DNA of 55,999 nt, from assembly GCA_023415575.1 (NCBI GenBank), contig JAEZKF010000041.1, positions 1 through 55,999 of the forward strand, written 5' to 3'. Each line of letters opens with the position of its first letter. Within the stretch, counting starts at the first letter, position 1. Position numbers and translations under genes: made by a program. The DNA is from Bacillota bacterium (lineage in GTDB: Bacteria; Bacillota; Clostridia; Oscillospirales; Ruminococcaceae). The notes under the pieces were generated by a model, which saw only the letters and a list, made by a program, of their open reading frames with translations, searched no databases and had not been told where the DNA came from. Shown piece by piece: positions 16,524 to 25,690 of the stretch.

Positions 16524-17222
16524 ATGAAACGGATCTTGGTGGTCGAAGACGAGGACGTTATACGCGATTTTGTGGTCATTAACCTGCAAAGAGCAGGCTA
16601 TGACGTGGTAGACGTAGGCAGCGGCGAAGCGGCGCTTGAGGTGTTCGAAGCCGAAAACGGCGATTTCGACGTTGTGCTGCTTGACGTCATGATGCCCGGC
16701 ATCGACGGGTTTACTGTGTGCAAACGGCTGCGCCAAAAAAGCAGCACCATCGGCATCATTATGCTTACCGCCAAAACCCAGGAGATGGACAAGGTAGGCG
16801 GACTTATGATTGGCGCCGACGACTATGTTACCAAGCCCTTTAGCCCATCCGAGCTTGTTGCCAGGGTGGATGCCATCTATCGCCGCGTTTCGATGGCGGC
16901 GGGTGCCACAGCCATGCCGGTTGACGAAATCCGCTCCGGCCCCTTTGTGCTCAACCTAAAAAGCCGCACACTTACCAAGAACGGCCTGCCGGTTGAGGTT
17001 ACCCAGATGGAGTTCCAGATCATGGAGCTGTTTATGAAAAACCCCAACACGGCGATGGAACGTCAGGAGATTCTCGCCAAGGTATGGGGCGAGGAGTACT
17101 TCGGTGACGTTAAGATTGTGGACGTAAACATCCGCAGGCTGCGCATGAAGATTGAAGACGAGCCGTCTAACCCCAAGCACATCCTCACCGTATGGGGCTT
17201 TGGGTACAAGTGGAGCGCATAG
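16524..17222 (+). CDS. OmpR/PhoB-family response regulator
   Basis: A 232-residue DNA-binding response regulator. The receiver domain (1-120) has the acidic pair in VVEDED, phospho-acceptor Asp54 in DVVLLDVMMPGIDG, the conserved T/K positions in MLTAK and YVTKPF. The C-terminal winged helix (about 135-230) has TQMEFQIMELFMKNP, VDVNIRRLRMKIED and VWGFGYKW, the typical OmpR-type recognition region. It is encoded directly upstream of its likely partner kinase. Confidence 0.93.
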   Translation: MKRILVVEDEDVIRDFVVINLQRAGYDVVDVGSGEAALEVFEAENGDFDVVLLDVMMPGIDGFTVCKRLRQKSSTIGIIMLTAKTQEMDKVGGLMIGADDYVTKPFSPSELVARVDAIYRRVSMAAGATAMPVDEIRSGPFVLNLKSRTLTKNGLPVEVTQMEFQIMELFMKNPNTAMERQEILAKVWGEEYFGDVKIVDVNIRRLRMKIEDEPSNPKHILTVWGFGYKWSA

Positions 17223-17275
17223 GCTTTAACAACGTATTGCAAAAACAGCAGGGAAAGGGGAGATGAAACCGATTT

Positions 17276-18691
17276 ATGAAAAGCATCACAAAACGTTGGC
17301 TTTTTAATAACCTCGGGGTCATTCTCGCCATCCTTGTGATTATTGAGATTGCCTTCGGCATCGGGATTCGAAGCTATTACTATACCAGCGTCAAGCAGGT
17401 GCTCGATACGCAGGCAAACACGGTGCTCAATATTCTGACCAAGGCATCCGAATCCATCGGCGTGGACATCGACGCCGAGATTCGCAGCACGGTTGAGAAC
17501 TTTGAGTTTAGGGACAGAATGGAGCTCATGGCCATCAGCGGCAACGGGCAGGTTGCCATCACCTCCAGCGGCTTTCAGCCGGAGGAGGATGTTATCATGC
17601 CCGACTATGAGTCGGCGGTTCAGTCATCCTCCCGCTATGGAAGCTTTACCGGAGTCCTCCCCGGCGGCGAGCCCTTTATGGCGGTAACCGTTCTGGTACC
17701 CGATTCCGCTAAGTACTACCACGCCCTGCGCTATGTTGTATCGTTAGAACTTGTTAACGCGCAAATCTTGATGATTGTTACGCTTTTGACCCTCATCGGC
17801 ATTGCGATTATCTTTTTTGTGGTGTTTACAAGCTCCTACTTTATCAAGTCCATCGTTATACCCGTCGGTGAGGTGGGCGCGACTGCCCGCAGGATTGCGG
17901 CGGGTGACTTTAACGTGCGCCTAAAAAAGAAGTACGATGACGAAATCGGCGAGCTGTGCGACATCATCAACTATATGGCGGGTGAGCTTTCGGCAAGCGA
18001 GCGGATTAAAAACGACTTTATCTCCTCCGTTTCGCACGAGCTGCGCACGCCCCTTACTGCGATTAAGGGCTGGGCGGAGACGCTCGCAGGCAGCGGGCCG
18101 GACGACACCCAGATGCGGGAAAAGGGCATGCGGGTTATCATCAACGAAACCGAACGCCTTTCCGGCATGGTGGAGGAGCTGCTCGACTTCTCGCGCATGC
18201 AAAGCGGCAGGTTTACGCTGGTAAAAAACAAGCTTGATATCTTAGCGGAGCTCGGTGAGGCTGTACTGATGTTCACCCAGCGCGCCCAACGCGAAGGGGT
18301 CACCATCCGCTACATAGAACCGGACACCCTAAGCCCCGTATTCGGCGACCGCAACCGGCTGCGGCAGGTGTTTGTCAACATCATCGACAACGCTCTCAAA
18401 TACTCCAACAGCGGCGGAACCATCACCATCACCGCACGCGAAAGCTCGCAGAAGGAGATTTATATCACCATCAGCGACACCGGCGTTGGCATTAGCGCCG
18501 AGGATTTACCTAAGATTAAAACCAAGTTCTATAAAGGCGCGTCCTCACGCCGCGGCTCGGGTATCGGGCTTGCGGTGGCGGATGAGATTGTCACGATGCA
18601 CGGCGGTACCCTTTCCATCACCAGCGAAAAGGGAAAGGGAACAACCGTTACCATCATGCTGCCCACCGCGAAAAATGGGGAAAACGGCTGA
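17276..18691 (+). CDS. Membrane sensor histidine kinase
   Basis: A 471-residue kinase with two membrane segments (about 12-34 and 160-188) bracketing an extracytoplasmic sensor domain of about 125 residues, then HAMP (about 190-240), HisKA with the phospho-acceptor His254 in SVSHELRTPL, and HATPase with the N-box NIIDNALKY, G1 DTGVGI and G2 GSGIGLAV. The layout is that of PhoR/WalK/ResE-type kinases. The likely ribosome binding site AAAGGGG lies about 15 bases before the ATG, rather far, so a slightly different start is possible. Signal unknown. It forms an apparent operon with the lipoprotein and response regulator. Confidence 0.92.
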   Translation: MKSITKRWLFNNLGVILAILVIIEIAFGIGIRSYYYTSVKQVLDTQANTVLNILTKASESIGVDIDAEIRSTVENFEFRDRMELMAISGNGQVAITSSGFQPEEDVIMPDYESAVQSSSRYGSFTGVLPGGEPFMAVTVLVPDSAKYYHALRYVVSLELVNAQILMIVTLLTLIGIAIIFFVVFTSSYFIKSIVIPVGEVGATARRIAAGDFNVRLKKKYDDEIGELCDIINYMAGELSASERIKNDFISSVSHELRTPLTAIKGWAETLAGSGPDDTQMREKGMRVIINETERLSGMVEELLDFSRMQSGRFTLVKNKLDILAELGEAVLMFTQRAQREGVTIRYIEPDTLSPVFGDRNRLRQVFVNIIDNALKYSNSGGTITITARESSQKEIYITISDTGVGISAEDLPKIKTKFYKGASSRRGSGIGLAVADEIVTMHGGTLSITSEKGKGTTVTIMLPTAKNGENG

Positions 18692-18755
18692 CATCATAGC
18701 GCGGACTGATTGACCCGCCCCGAAACACGGGGCGCCTGAAAGGATACAACAATAC

Positions 18756-19703
18756 ATGAAGAATAAATCCAACGCAAAAAAGAAGACCACCATCGGCGGT
18801 CAGGCACTCATTGAAGGGGTTATGATGCGCGGCGTTTCGATGACCGCCATGGCCACCCGCCTGCCCTCCGGAGAGATTGACATCGAATCATGGCCTACAC
18901 AAAGCGAGAAAAAAGGCAACTGGTACCGCAAGACGCCGTTTATCCGTGGCATCTTTAGCTTGATAGATTCCCTGCGTATGGGCTATAAATGCCTTATGAA
19001 GTCCGCTGAGAAAGCGGGCTTTGAGGAGGAAGAGCCCAGTAAGTTTGAAAAGAAGCTGCAGGAGAAGCTTGGCGACAAGTTCATGGCGGTTATCACCGGC
19101 TTTGCCGGCGTGCTTGCCGTTATCATCGCAGTAGGCCTGTTTATGCTGTTGCCGGTCTATCTCGTTAAGCTCATTGAGTATTTGGCCGGCGACCTCGGCG
19201 GCTGGAAGACCGCGATTGAGGGCGTTATCAAGATTGCAATCTTTGTCGCCTACCTTGCCTCTATCAGCCTTTCTAAGGATATTCACCGCGTGTTTCAGTA
19301 CCACGGCGGCGAGCATAAGAGCATCGCCTGCTACGAGGCGGGCGAGGAGCTTACGGTGGAAAACGCGCGTAAATACAGCCGTTTTCACCCGCGCTGCGGC
19401 ACAAGCTTTTTGATTATTGTGCTCATCATCAGCATCCTCGTCTTTTCCATCCTGCCGTGGGGCAACGGGCTTTTGCGCGTTGTGTATAAGCTTTTGCTTC
19501 TGCCCTTTGTAATCGGCATTGCGTATGAAATCATCAAGCTTGCGGGCCGGTATAGCGAGAATATCATCATGCGCATTATATCGGCGCCCGGTATCTGGCT
19601 GCAGCGTCTGACCACGCGCGAGCCGGATGACGGCCAGCTCGAGGTTGCGCTTGCATCCTTAAAGGCGGTGCTCCCGCGCGAGGATGAGGATGATAACTGG
19701 TAA
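18756..19703 (+). CDS. DUF1385 family membrane protein (YqhQ-like)
   Basis: A 315-residue membrane protein with the family's N-terminal IGGQALIEGVMMRG and central HGGEHKSIACYEAG plus SRFHPRCGTSFL blocks, and four to five hydrophobic segments. Function is unknown. In many Firmicutes it sits next to prmC and prfA; here the prmC neighbour is kept (38 bases downstream) but prfA is not in the window. A charged N-terminal cytosolic part and an acidic C-terminal tail flank the membrane region. Confidence 0.85.
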   Translation: MKNKSNAKKKTTIGGQALIEGVMMRGVSMTAMATRLPSGEIDIESWPTQSEKKGNWYRKTPFIRGIFSLIDSLRMGYKCLMKSAEKAGFEEEEPSKFEKKLQEKLGDKFMAVITGFAGVLAVIIAVGLFMLLPVYLVKLIEYLAGDLGGWKTAIEGVIKIAIFVAYLASISLSKDIHRVFQYHGGEHKSIACYEAGEELTVENARKYSRFHPRCGTSFLIIVLIISILVFSILPWGNGLLRVVYKLLLLPFVIGIAYEIIKLAGRYSENIIMRIISAPGIWLQRLTTREPDDGQLEVALASLKAVLPREDEDDNW

Positions 19704-19741
19704 CCTTAAATGGGAAATTTCGTTGTAACTAGGGGCTACTC

Positions 19742-20596
19742 ATGACCATTAAAAAGATAGCAGAGAGTGTAAAAAAAGAGCTTGCCGCGGCGGGAATTGA
19801 TACCGCCCAGCGCGAGTCACGTTTTTTGGTGGAGGGCATCTGCCGGCTTTCGCGCGGCAGGATGTTCCTACACAGTGATATGATTTTGACCGATTCCGAG
19901 CGCGAACAGGTTGCGCTGGCAGTAAAAAAACGTCTGGAGGGCTGGCCGCTCCAGTACCTGATTGGGGAATGGGACTTTTACGGCTACCCCATCTATGTCG
20001 GAGAAGGCGTGCTCATTCCGCGCCCTGAAACCGAGCTTTTGGTGCGCGACGCTTTGCGGGCACTGAGTGCTTTGAATAAGAAAAGTCCCGCTGTAGCTGA
20101 TTTGTGCAGCGGCAGCGGTTGCATAGCAATTGCCATCGCGCGCGAATACGCGGATGCCCGCGTTACGGCGGTGGAGAAGTACGATGATGCCTACGGGTAT
20201 CTTGAGCGCAATATCGAGCGCAACGAGGCAAGTAATGTCCTGCCTGTAAAGGATGACGTGCTTGGGCCACTTGCGGGCAGCCTTGAGGGGATGTTTGACG
20301 TCATCGTGTGCAACCCGCCCTACATAAGGACAGAAGACCTTGCTACCCTGCAAAAAGAGGTTCAGTTTGAGCCGGTCGAAGCACTCGATGGCAAGGAGGA
20401 CGGGCTTTACTTCTACCGCGAGATTACAAAGCTCTGGAAGCCCTGTCTTGCCCCCGGCGGGACTATGCTGTTTGAAATCGGCTTTGACCAGGGGGAGAGT
20501 GTCTCGCAGATTTTGCGCGAAAACGGCTTTTCCTGGGTTGAGGTCAGACGCGACTACAATGAGCTTGACCGTATTGTATGTGCGACAATTAACTGA
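19742..20596 (+). CDS. prmC: Peptide chain release factor N5-glutamine methyltransferase
   Basis: Methylates the GGQ glutamine of release factors RF1 and RF2 using S-adenosylmethionine, raising termination efficiency. The 284-residue product has the N-terminal release-factor-binding helical domain (1-75), then a class I methyltransferase fold with VADLCSGSGCIAIAIA (motif I) and the signature CNPPYI, which holds the substrate glutamine. GWPLQYLIGEWDFYG and VLIPRPETELLV are the usual family segments. Likely co-transcribed with the DUF1385 gene. Confidence 0.93.
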   Translation: MTIKKIAESVKKELAAAGIDTAQRESRFLVEGICRLSRGRMFLHSDMILTDSEREQVALAVKKRLEGWPLQYLIGEWDFYGYPIYVGEGVLIPRPETELLVRDALRALSALNKKSPAVADLCSGSGCIAIAIAREYADARVTAVEKYDDAYGYLERNIERNEASNVLPVKDDVLGPLAGSLEGMFDVIVCNPPYIRTEDLATLQKEVQFEPVEALDGKEDGLYFYREITKLWKPCLAPGGTMLFEIGFDQGESVSQILRENGFSWVEVRRDYNELDRIVCATIN

Positions 20597-20749
20597 CCGT
20601 GATATGGTACAGCTAGTATGGTATCATATGGATAACGAAGGCTCTGCGCATTTGCGCCCGGGCTGGGTGTTTTTGAATCATAAAATCAGAATGCGCAAGG
20701 CGCGGTGAATGCTGCTTTGCGCGGGGCATAACGGGAGGGTTTGCAGACA

Positions 20750-21826
20750 ATGGATAAGAAAAAGGCTTTGGACACGGCACTGGCGCAAATCGAAAAGCAG
20801 TTTGGCAAGGGCGCGGTGATGAAGCTTGGAGAAAACACATCGCTCAACGTTGAAGCGATCTCCACCGGCTCAATCTCTCTTGACCTTGCGCTTGGCATAG
20901 GCGGCGTACCGCGCGGGCGCATTGTTGAGATCTTCGGGCCGGAAAGCTCCGGTAAAACAACAGTTGCCCTGCACATCATCGCAGAGGCGCAGAAGGCGGG
21001 CGGCGAGGTTGCCTTTATCGACGTCGAGCACGCGCTCGACCCCGTCTATGCAAGGGCGCTTGGCGTGGACATCGACTCGCTGCTGGTGTCCCAGCCCGAT
21101 ACCGGCGAGCAGGCGCTGGAGATTACCGAGGCACTGGTGCGGTCCGGTGCGATTGATGTTATTGTTATCGACTCGGTGGCGGCAATGGTACCGCGCGCCG
21201 AGATTGAGGGTGAGATGGGCGATGCCCATGTCGGCCTGCAGGCACGCCTGATGTCGCAGGCACTCAGAAAGCTCACCGGCGTTATCTCCAAATCAAACTG
21301 CGTAGCTGTATTTATCAACCAGTTGCGTGAAAAGGTCGGCATTGCCTACGGTAACCCTGAGGTTACCCCGGGCGGCCGTGCGCTCAAGTTCTATTCGTCG
21401 GTTCGCATCGACATCCGCAAGGGTGAGGCAATCAAAAACGGCACCGAGGTTATCGGTAACCGCACCCGCGCAAAGGTTGTCAAGAACAAGGTCGCACCCC
21501 CCTTCAAGGAGGCGGAGTTCGACATCATGTACGGAACCGGCATCTCCCGCGAGGGCGAGATTCTCGACTTAGCTGTTAAGCTTGATATTATTAACAAGAG
21601 CGGCGCATGGTTTAACATGGGCGATGTGCGCTTAGGCCAGGGCCGCGACAACGTCAAGGCCTACCTCAAGGATAACCCCGAGCTGTTAGATGAGCTCAAC
21701 CGCAAGATTCGCGAGAACGCCGACAAGCTGATGTCATCGCGTACCCCCAAGCTTGATAGAAAGCTCAAGCCCACCACTCTGATGACCGATGCTGACGACG
21801 GAGACGATGAGGACGGCAAGGAATAA
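20750..21826 (+). CDS. recA: Recombinase RecA
   Basis: Strand-exchange protein and co-protease of the SOS response, 358 residues. Walker A GPESSGKTT (about residue 64), Walker B VIVIDSVAAMV, and loop L2 EVTPGGRALKFYSSVR are intact; the C-terminal tail is acidic (DADDGDDEDGKE) as usual. I place the start at the ATG at 20750, with GGGAGGG 10 bases upstream; a TTG nine bases earlier is too close to that site. I looked for a Firmicute LexA box (CGAAC-N4-GTTCG) in 20597-20749 and saw none. recX follows after 31 bases. Confidence 0.97.
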   Translation: MDKKKALDTALAQIEKQFGKGAVMKLGENTSLNVEAISTGSISLDLALGIGGVPRGRIVEIFGPESSGKTTVALHIIAEAQKAGGEVAFIDVEHALDPVYARALGVDIDSLLVSQPDTGEQALEITEALVRSGAIDVIVIDSVAAMVPRAEIEGEMGDAHVGLQARLMSQALRKLTGVISKSNCVAVFINQLREKVGIAYGNPEVTPGGRALKFYSSVRIDIRKGEAIKNGTEVIGNRTRAKVVKNKVAPPFKEAEFDIMYGTGISREGEILDLAVKLDIINKSGAWFNMGDVRLGQGRDNVKAYLKDNPELLDELNRKIRENADKLMSSRTPKLDRKLKPTTLMTDADDGDDEDGKE

Positions 21827-21857
21827 TTTCTTGCCATACTGTAGGCGGTGAATACGC

Positions 21858-22490
21858 ATGCGGATAACCGCTGTAAGCAAATCAAAAAAAGGCTTCTTTT
21901 CGGTGTATGTAGACGGTGCCTTTGCGTTTTCTGTGGATGAACAGACGATGCTGGAGTACCGTCTTGCGCCGCAGATGGAGACCGACCCGCAGGCGCTTGA
22001 GCATATCCGCCTTGTTGCGGAGGAACGTTATCAAAAGGAGCGTGCGCTCAAGCTGCTCGGATACAAAAGCTATACCAAGCAGTCCCTTATCCAAAGGCTT
22101 GCGCGCGACTGCGATGAGGAGATTGCGTATCGCGTCGCCGACCGTATGGAGGAGCTCGGGCTTATCAACGATGAGGACTACGCAAGGCGGTATGCTGCTG
22201 ACCTCTTTGGAATCAAGGGCTACGGCGGGCGCAGGGTGCTTTATGAACTGACGCGCAAGGGTATCCCCCGCGAGCTTGCGCAAGATGTTGTCGCCGAGCT
22301 TGCCCCAGAGGATGACGACACCGTAGAGACCCTTATATCCTTGATTGAGCGCAAGTACGCGCGCTACCTGACAGACCGAAAGGGAATCGACAAAACGGTA
22401 CGCGCGCTTGCAAGACTGGGATATGACTATGACGATATCCGTGCTGCAATTTCAAGCTGTGCCGATTTAGACGAGACATACGAAGACTAA
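21858..22490 (+). CDS. recX: Regulatory protein RecX
   Basis: A 210-residue RecX-family protein that modulates RecA filaments. It consists of three tandem three-helix repeats, seen as ALKLLGYKSYTKQSLIQRL, LGLINDEDYARRYAADL and VRALARLGYDYDDIRAAI. The 60-residue N-terminal extension with a VYVDGAFAFSV beta strand pair is typical of Firmicute RecX. Encoded directly after recA, so regulator and target are probably co-transcribed. Confidence 0.88.
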   Translation: MRITAVSKSKKGFFSVYVDGAFAFSVDEQTMLEYRLAPQMETDPQALEHIRLVAEERYQKERALKLLGYKSYTKQSLIQRLARDCDEEIAYRVADRMEELGLINDEDYARRYAADLFGIKGYGGRRVLYELTRKGIPRELAQDVVAELAPEDDDTVETLISLIERKYARYLTDRKGIDKTVRALARLGYDYDDIRAAISSCADLDETYED

Positions 22491-22519
22491 ACCGACCGGG
22501 AAAGGAACACACTAGCCAC

Positions 22520-23851
22520 ATGAGTATAAGAGTAGGAATGGTTTCGCTCGGCTGCCCCAAGAACCAGGTGGACGCCGAGATTTTGCTTGCAAACTTTAAA
22601 AAGGCAGGTTTCGAGATTACGGCAGATGCAGGCCTTGCGGATGTTGTGGTTATCAACACCTGCGGCTTTATCGAGGATGCAAAGCGCGAATCGATTGAGA
22701 ACATCTTAGAGTTTTGCACACTGAAAAACGAAGGACGCATTAAATGCGTGGCCGTAACCGGCTGCCTTGCCGAGCGCTACCGCGACGAGGTCGCAGCCGA
22801 AATCCCCGAGGCGGATGTCATCGTGGGCCTTGGCGCAAACGCAGAATTAGTCAAAGAGGTACAGGCAGTGCTAGACGGCCAGAAGCAGAAGGTCACAAGC
22901 TTTCCCAATCGTTGCGATTTGCCGCTTGAGGGTGCCCGCATCCTGACGACACTGCCCTTTTTTGCATACCTAAAGATTGCGGAAGGGTGCGACAACTGCT
23001 GTTCTTACTGTGCAATCCCATCCATCCGCGGGCCGTTTCGCAGCCGCCCCATCGAACACGTAGTTGGCGAGGCAAAGCGACTGGTGGAGTCCGGCGTCAC
23101 CGAGCTTGTGCTTGTCGCTCAGGACACCACGCGGTACGGGGAGGACTTATACGGCTCATCCGCCCTGCCGAAGCTGCTTGACGAGCTTAACGACATCGAG
23201 GGTCTGCACTGGATTCGCGTGCTCTACTGTTACCCCGAGCGTATTACGGATGAGCTCATCGAAGCGATCGCAAGCAACGACAAGGTCGTAAAATACATCG
23301 ATATCCCCATCCAGCACTGCAACGAGGAGATCCTGCGCAAGATGCGCCGCCCCGGCAACCGCAAGACGCTGGAAACGCTGATTAAGAAGCTGCGTGCGCG
23401 TATGCCGGGCATTACCCTGCGCACTACGCTTATTGCGGGCTTCCCCGGCGAGACCAAGCAGCAGTTTGCCGAGCTGTGCCAGTTTGTCAAGGACATGAAG
23501 TTTGACCACTTAGGCTGCTTTGCCTACTCGCAGGAGGAGGGGACACTTGCAGCAACCATGGAAGGCCAGATTGACGAAAGCGAAAAGCGCCGCCGTGCTG
23601 ATATCATCATGACGGAGCAAGCGACCATTAACGAGCGCCGCAACCAGCGCATGATCGGCAAGACCGTGGAAGCGGTGGTGGAGGGCTTTGACCGCTATGC
23701 CGAATGCTTCTTCGGCCGTACGGCTGCTGACGCCCCCGACATCGACGGCAAGATATTCTTTACTGCCCCGAAGAACACCAAAACCGGCACCTATGTCAAG
23801 GTTCGGGTAGAGGATGTACTGGATTATGATCTGATCGGCACGGTTGTTTAA
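22520..23851 (+). CDS. rimO: Ribosomal protein S12 methylthiotransferase RimO
   Basis: Radical-SAM enzyme that adds a methylthio group to the conserved aspartate of ribosomal protein S12. 443 residues: N-terminal MTTase domain with VSLGCPKNQVDAE, NTCGFIEDAK and VTGCLAERY providing the auxiliary cluster cysteines; radical-SAM core with C-x3-C-x2-C in CDNCCSYCAIP (about residue 157); C-terminal TRAM domain (about 375-443). KMRRPGNRK and RTTLIAGFPGET further match the family. It starts 29 bases after recX. Confidence 0.95.
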   Translation: MSIRVGMVSLGCPKNQVDAEILLANFKKAGFEITADAGLADVVVINTCGFIEDAKRESIENILEFCTLKNEGRIKCVAVTGCLAERYRDEVAAEIPEADVIVGLGANAELVKEVQAVLDGQKQKVTSFPNRCDLPLEGARILTTLPFFAYLKIAEGCDNCCSYCAIPSIRGPFRSRPIEHVVGEAKRLVESGVTELVLVAQDTTRYGEDLYGSSALPKLLDELNDIEGLHWIRVLYCYPERITDELIEAIASNDKVVKYIDIPIQHCNEEILRKMRRPGNRKTLETLIKKLRARMPGITLRTTLIAGFPGETKQQFAELCQFVKDMKFDHLGCFAYSQEEGTLAATMEGQIDESEKRRRADIIMTEQATINERRNQRMIGKTVEAVVEGFDRYAECFFGRTAADAPDIDGKIFFTAPKNTKTGTYVKVRVEDVLDYDLIGTVV

Positions 23852-23901
23852 TGCACGCGGTTGTGCTGCATCAACAAGACACAACATTGGAGGAACGGGC
23901 T

Positions 23902-24474
23902 ATGAAGCTTAACACACCCAATAAACTCACCCTGCTGCGCATTGTGCTTGTGCCGACATATATGGTCTTTTTACTGGTGGACACAATCCCCAATCACTAT
24001 CTGTGGGCAGCCGTTTTGTTCAGCCTTGCATCGGTCACCGATTATCTGGACGGCCACCTCGCCCGCAAGCACGGGCTTATCACAAACTTCGGAAAGTTTT
24101 TAGACCCGCTTGCGGATAAGATGCTCATCACGGCAGCCCTTATCTGCTTTGTGGAGCTCGGCTTTATCAGCAGCGCCGTTACGGTGGTAATCATCACACG
24201 CGAGTTTATGGTGACCTCCCTGCGCCTGATTGCGGCCGGTGAGGGCAACGTCATCGCGGCTGGCATACTCGGTAAGATTAAAACGGTCATGCAGATCTTT
24301 GCCGTGGTGTTTACCATGCTTTTGCACGCCCTTATAGACATCGGCGCACTGGGTGAAACCTTTGCGCATAGAATGATAACAGAACCCTTAATGTGGGTGG
24401 TCGCTGCCATTACCGTCATTTCGGGCGTTCAGTACATCTGGGCAAACCGCTCCTGTATTCACCCCGAAAAATAG
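23902..24474 (+). CDS. pgsA: CDP-diacylglycerol-glycerol-3-phosphate 3-phosphatidyltransferase
   Basis: Membrane enzyme committing CDP-diacylglycerol to phosphatidylglycerol. The 190-residue product has the CDP-alcohol phosphotransferase signature D-G-x2-A-R-x8-G-x3-D-x3-D in DYLDGHLARKHGLITNFG followed by KFLDPLADK, and about five membrane helices. ATG at 23902 was selected because GGAGG lies 8 bases upstream; an in-frame ATG at 23851 has no site. The recA-recX-rimO-pgsA order is reminiscent of the rimO-pgsA-(cinA)-recA cluster of Bacillus and Clostridia in a rearranged order. Confidence 0.92.
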   Translation: MKLNTPNKLTLLRIVLVPTYMVFLLVDTIPNHYLWAAVLFSLASVTDYLDGHLARKHGLITNFGKFLDPLADKMLITAALICFVELGFISSAVTVVIITREFMVTSLRLIAAGEGNVIAAGILGKIKTVMQIFAVVFTMLLHALIDIGALGETFAHRMITEPLMWVVAAITVISGVQYIWANRSCIHPEK

Positions 24475-24584
24475 CTTGCATCAAACGCTTGCTTATGGTA
24501 TATCTATACTATACCAATTTTATATAAGATAATATGGGTTCAAGAGGCAAAAGGCTTTACTAGCGTAAACCCTTTAAAAGCAAA

Positions 24585-24828
24585 ACAAGTACCTGCGAGA
24601 GTGTGGCTACAGAGAACGGCTGCCATAGGCTGTAAGCGGTCGTGCCGGCGGCGTGGGGAAATGCCTTTGCTGATGCCCGGGTGGGGAACCGCGTACAATG
24701 CGCGCAGTATCTGCCTGCGTAGCCCCGCGTTAAGGGGATATGGTTTTCACAAAACACGAGTGATAAATCGGAGTGGAACCGCGGCATGCCCGCCTCCGTT
24801 GTCTTATATGACAGCAGAGGCGTTTTTT
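24585..24828 (+). promoter_or_regulatory. T-box riboswitch, cysteine-specific, upstream of cysE-cysS
   Basis: The T-box core GAGTGGAACCGCGG is at 24771-24784. Upstream, GGCTAC (24604-24609) can pair with GTAGCC (about 24719-24724) to close stem I, and two UGC (Cys) codons lie just before this closing strand (24712-24714 and 24716-24718), where the specifier is expected. The tRNA-end bulge reads UGGA, which pairs with an acceptor end UCCA; tRNA-Cys has U73, so this also points to cysteine. CGGAG (24769-24773) can pair with CTCCG (24794-24798) as antiterminator, competing with the terminator at 24791-24828. Uncharged tRNA-Cys would therefore switch on cysE and cysS. The exact 5' end is not certain. 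Confidence 0.88.
24791..24828 (+). terminator. T-box attenuator terminator
   Basis: CGCCTC (24791-24796) pairs with GAGGCG (24817-24822), with an inner GTTGTC/GACAGC helix, then TTTTTT. It overlaps the 3' half of the antiterminator, as T-box switching requires. Confidence 0.88.
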
Positions 24829-24921
24829 GTTGGTATATTAAGTAACAATATTTGTAAAATTATTTGGCATCTACTTGATAGGCGGCATTAAATTATGTAA
24901 TAATGGAAATGGAGGATTGCC

Positions 24922-25584
24922 ATGTTCCGACGGCTAAGACTCGACATAAAGGCGATAAAGGAGCGCGACCCGGCGGCAAGGAACTCACTGGAGGTTTTCC
25001 TGCTTTACTCGGGTCTGCACGCCATTATGTTCCACCGCGTCTCGCACTGGCTGTACAACCACAAGCTCTTCTTTTTGGCGCGGCTTAATTCTCAGATAGC
25101 GCGGTTTCTCACCAATATCGAGATTCACCCGGGTGCTAAAATCGGCACAGGGGTGTTCATCGACCACGGCACAGGCGTTGTCATCGGCGAAACAGCAGAG
25201 GTCGGCGACGGCTGCACCATCTATCAGGGCGTAACCCTGGGCGGTACGGGAAAGCACAAAGGCAAACGCCACCCGACCATCGGCAAAAACGTGATGATTG
25301 GCAGCGGCGCCAAGGTGCTCGGCCCCTTCACGGTTGGGGATAACTCCAAGATTGCGGCAAACGCCGTGGTGCTTGATACCATTCCGCCAAACTCCACCGC
25401 TGTGGGCGTACCTGCGCGGGTCGTTAAGCAAAACGGCAAAAAGGTCTGCTCAGAGGACCTTGACCAAATCCACATCCCCGACCCTGTTGCACAGGAGCTG
25501 TGCAGGCTGACCATTAAGATTGAAAATCTGGAAAAACAGATAAAAGAGCTCACCCAAGGCAAGGATGATAGCCCTCAGGCATAG
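24922..25584 (+). CDS. cysE: Serine O-acetyltransferase
   Basis: Acetylates L-serine with acetyl-CoA to O-acetylserine, the first step of cysteine synthesis. 220 residues, the short form common in Firmicutes and cyanobacteria. The N-terminal helical part contains HAIMFHRVSHWLY and the C-terminal half is a left-handed parallel beta helix of hexapeptide repeats, with DHGTGVVIGETAEVG holding the catalytic Asp/His and GVTLGGTGKHKGKRHPTIG binding CoA. A coiled-coil tail (IKIENLEKQIKELTQ) ends the protein. GGAGG lies 6 bases before the ATG. It is the first gene behind the cysteine T-box. Confidence 0.95.
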   Translation: MFRRLRLDIKAIKERDPAARNSLEVFLLYSGLHAIMFHRVSHWLYNHKLFFLARLNSQIARFLTNIEIHPGAKIGTGVFIDHGTGVVIGETAEVGDGCTIYQGVTLGGTGKHKGKRHPTIGKNVMIGSGAKVLGPFTVGDNSKIAANAVVLDTIPPNSTAVGVPARVVKQNGKKVCSEDLDQIHIPDPVAQELCRLTIKIENLEKQIKELTQGKDDSPQA

Positions 25585-25690
25585 AATATACCGCCGAGGC
25601 TAACAATATGAGACAACATAAAAAACGGCAGGGGTTAGCAAACTACGCATAATCCCGCGCTTTTTACAAAGGGAAGGAACGGTTACAACC

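Noticed and set aside
20597..20749. LexA/SOS box before recA
   Set aside because: No CGAAC-N4-GTTCG or close variant found; none annotated.
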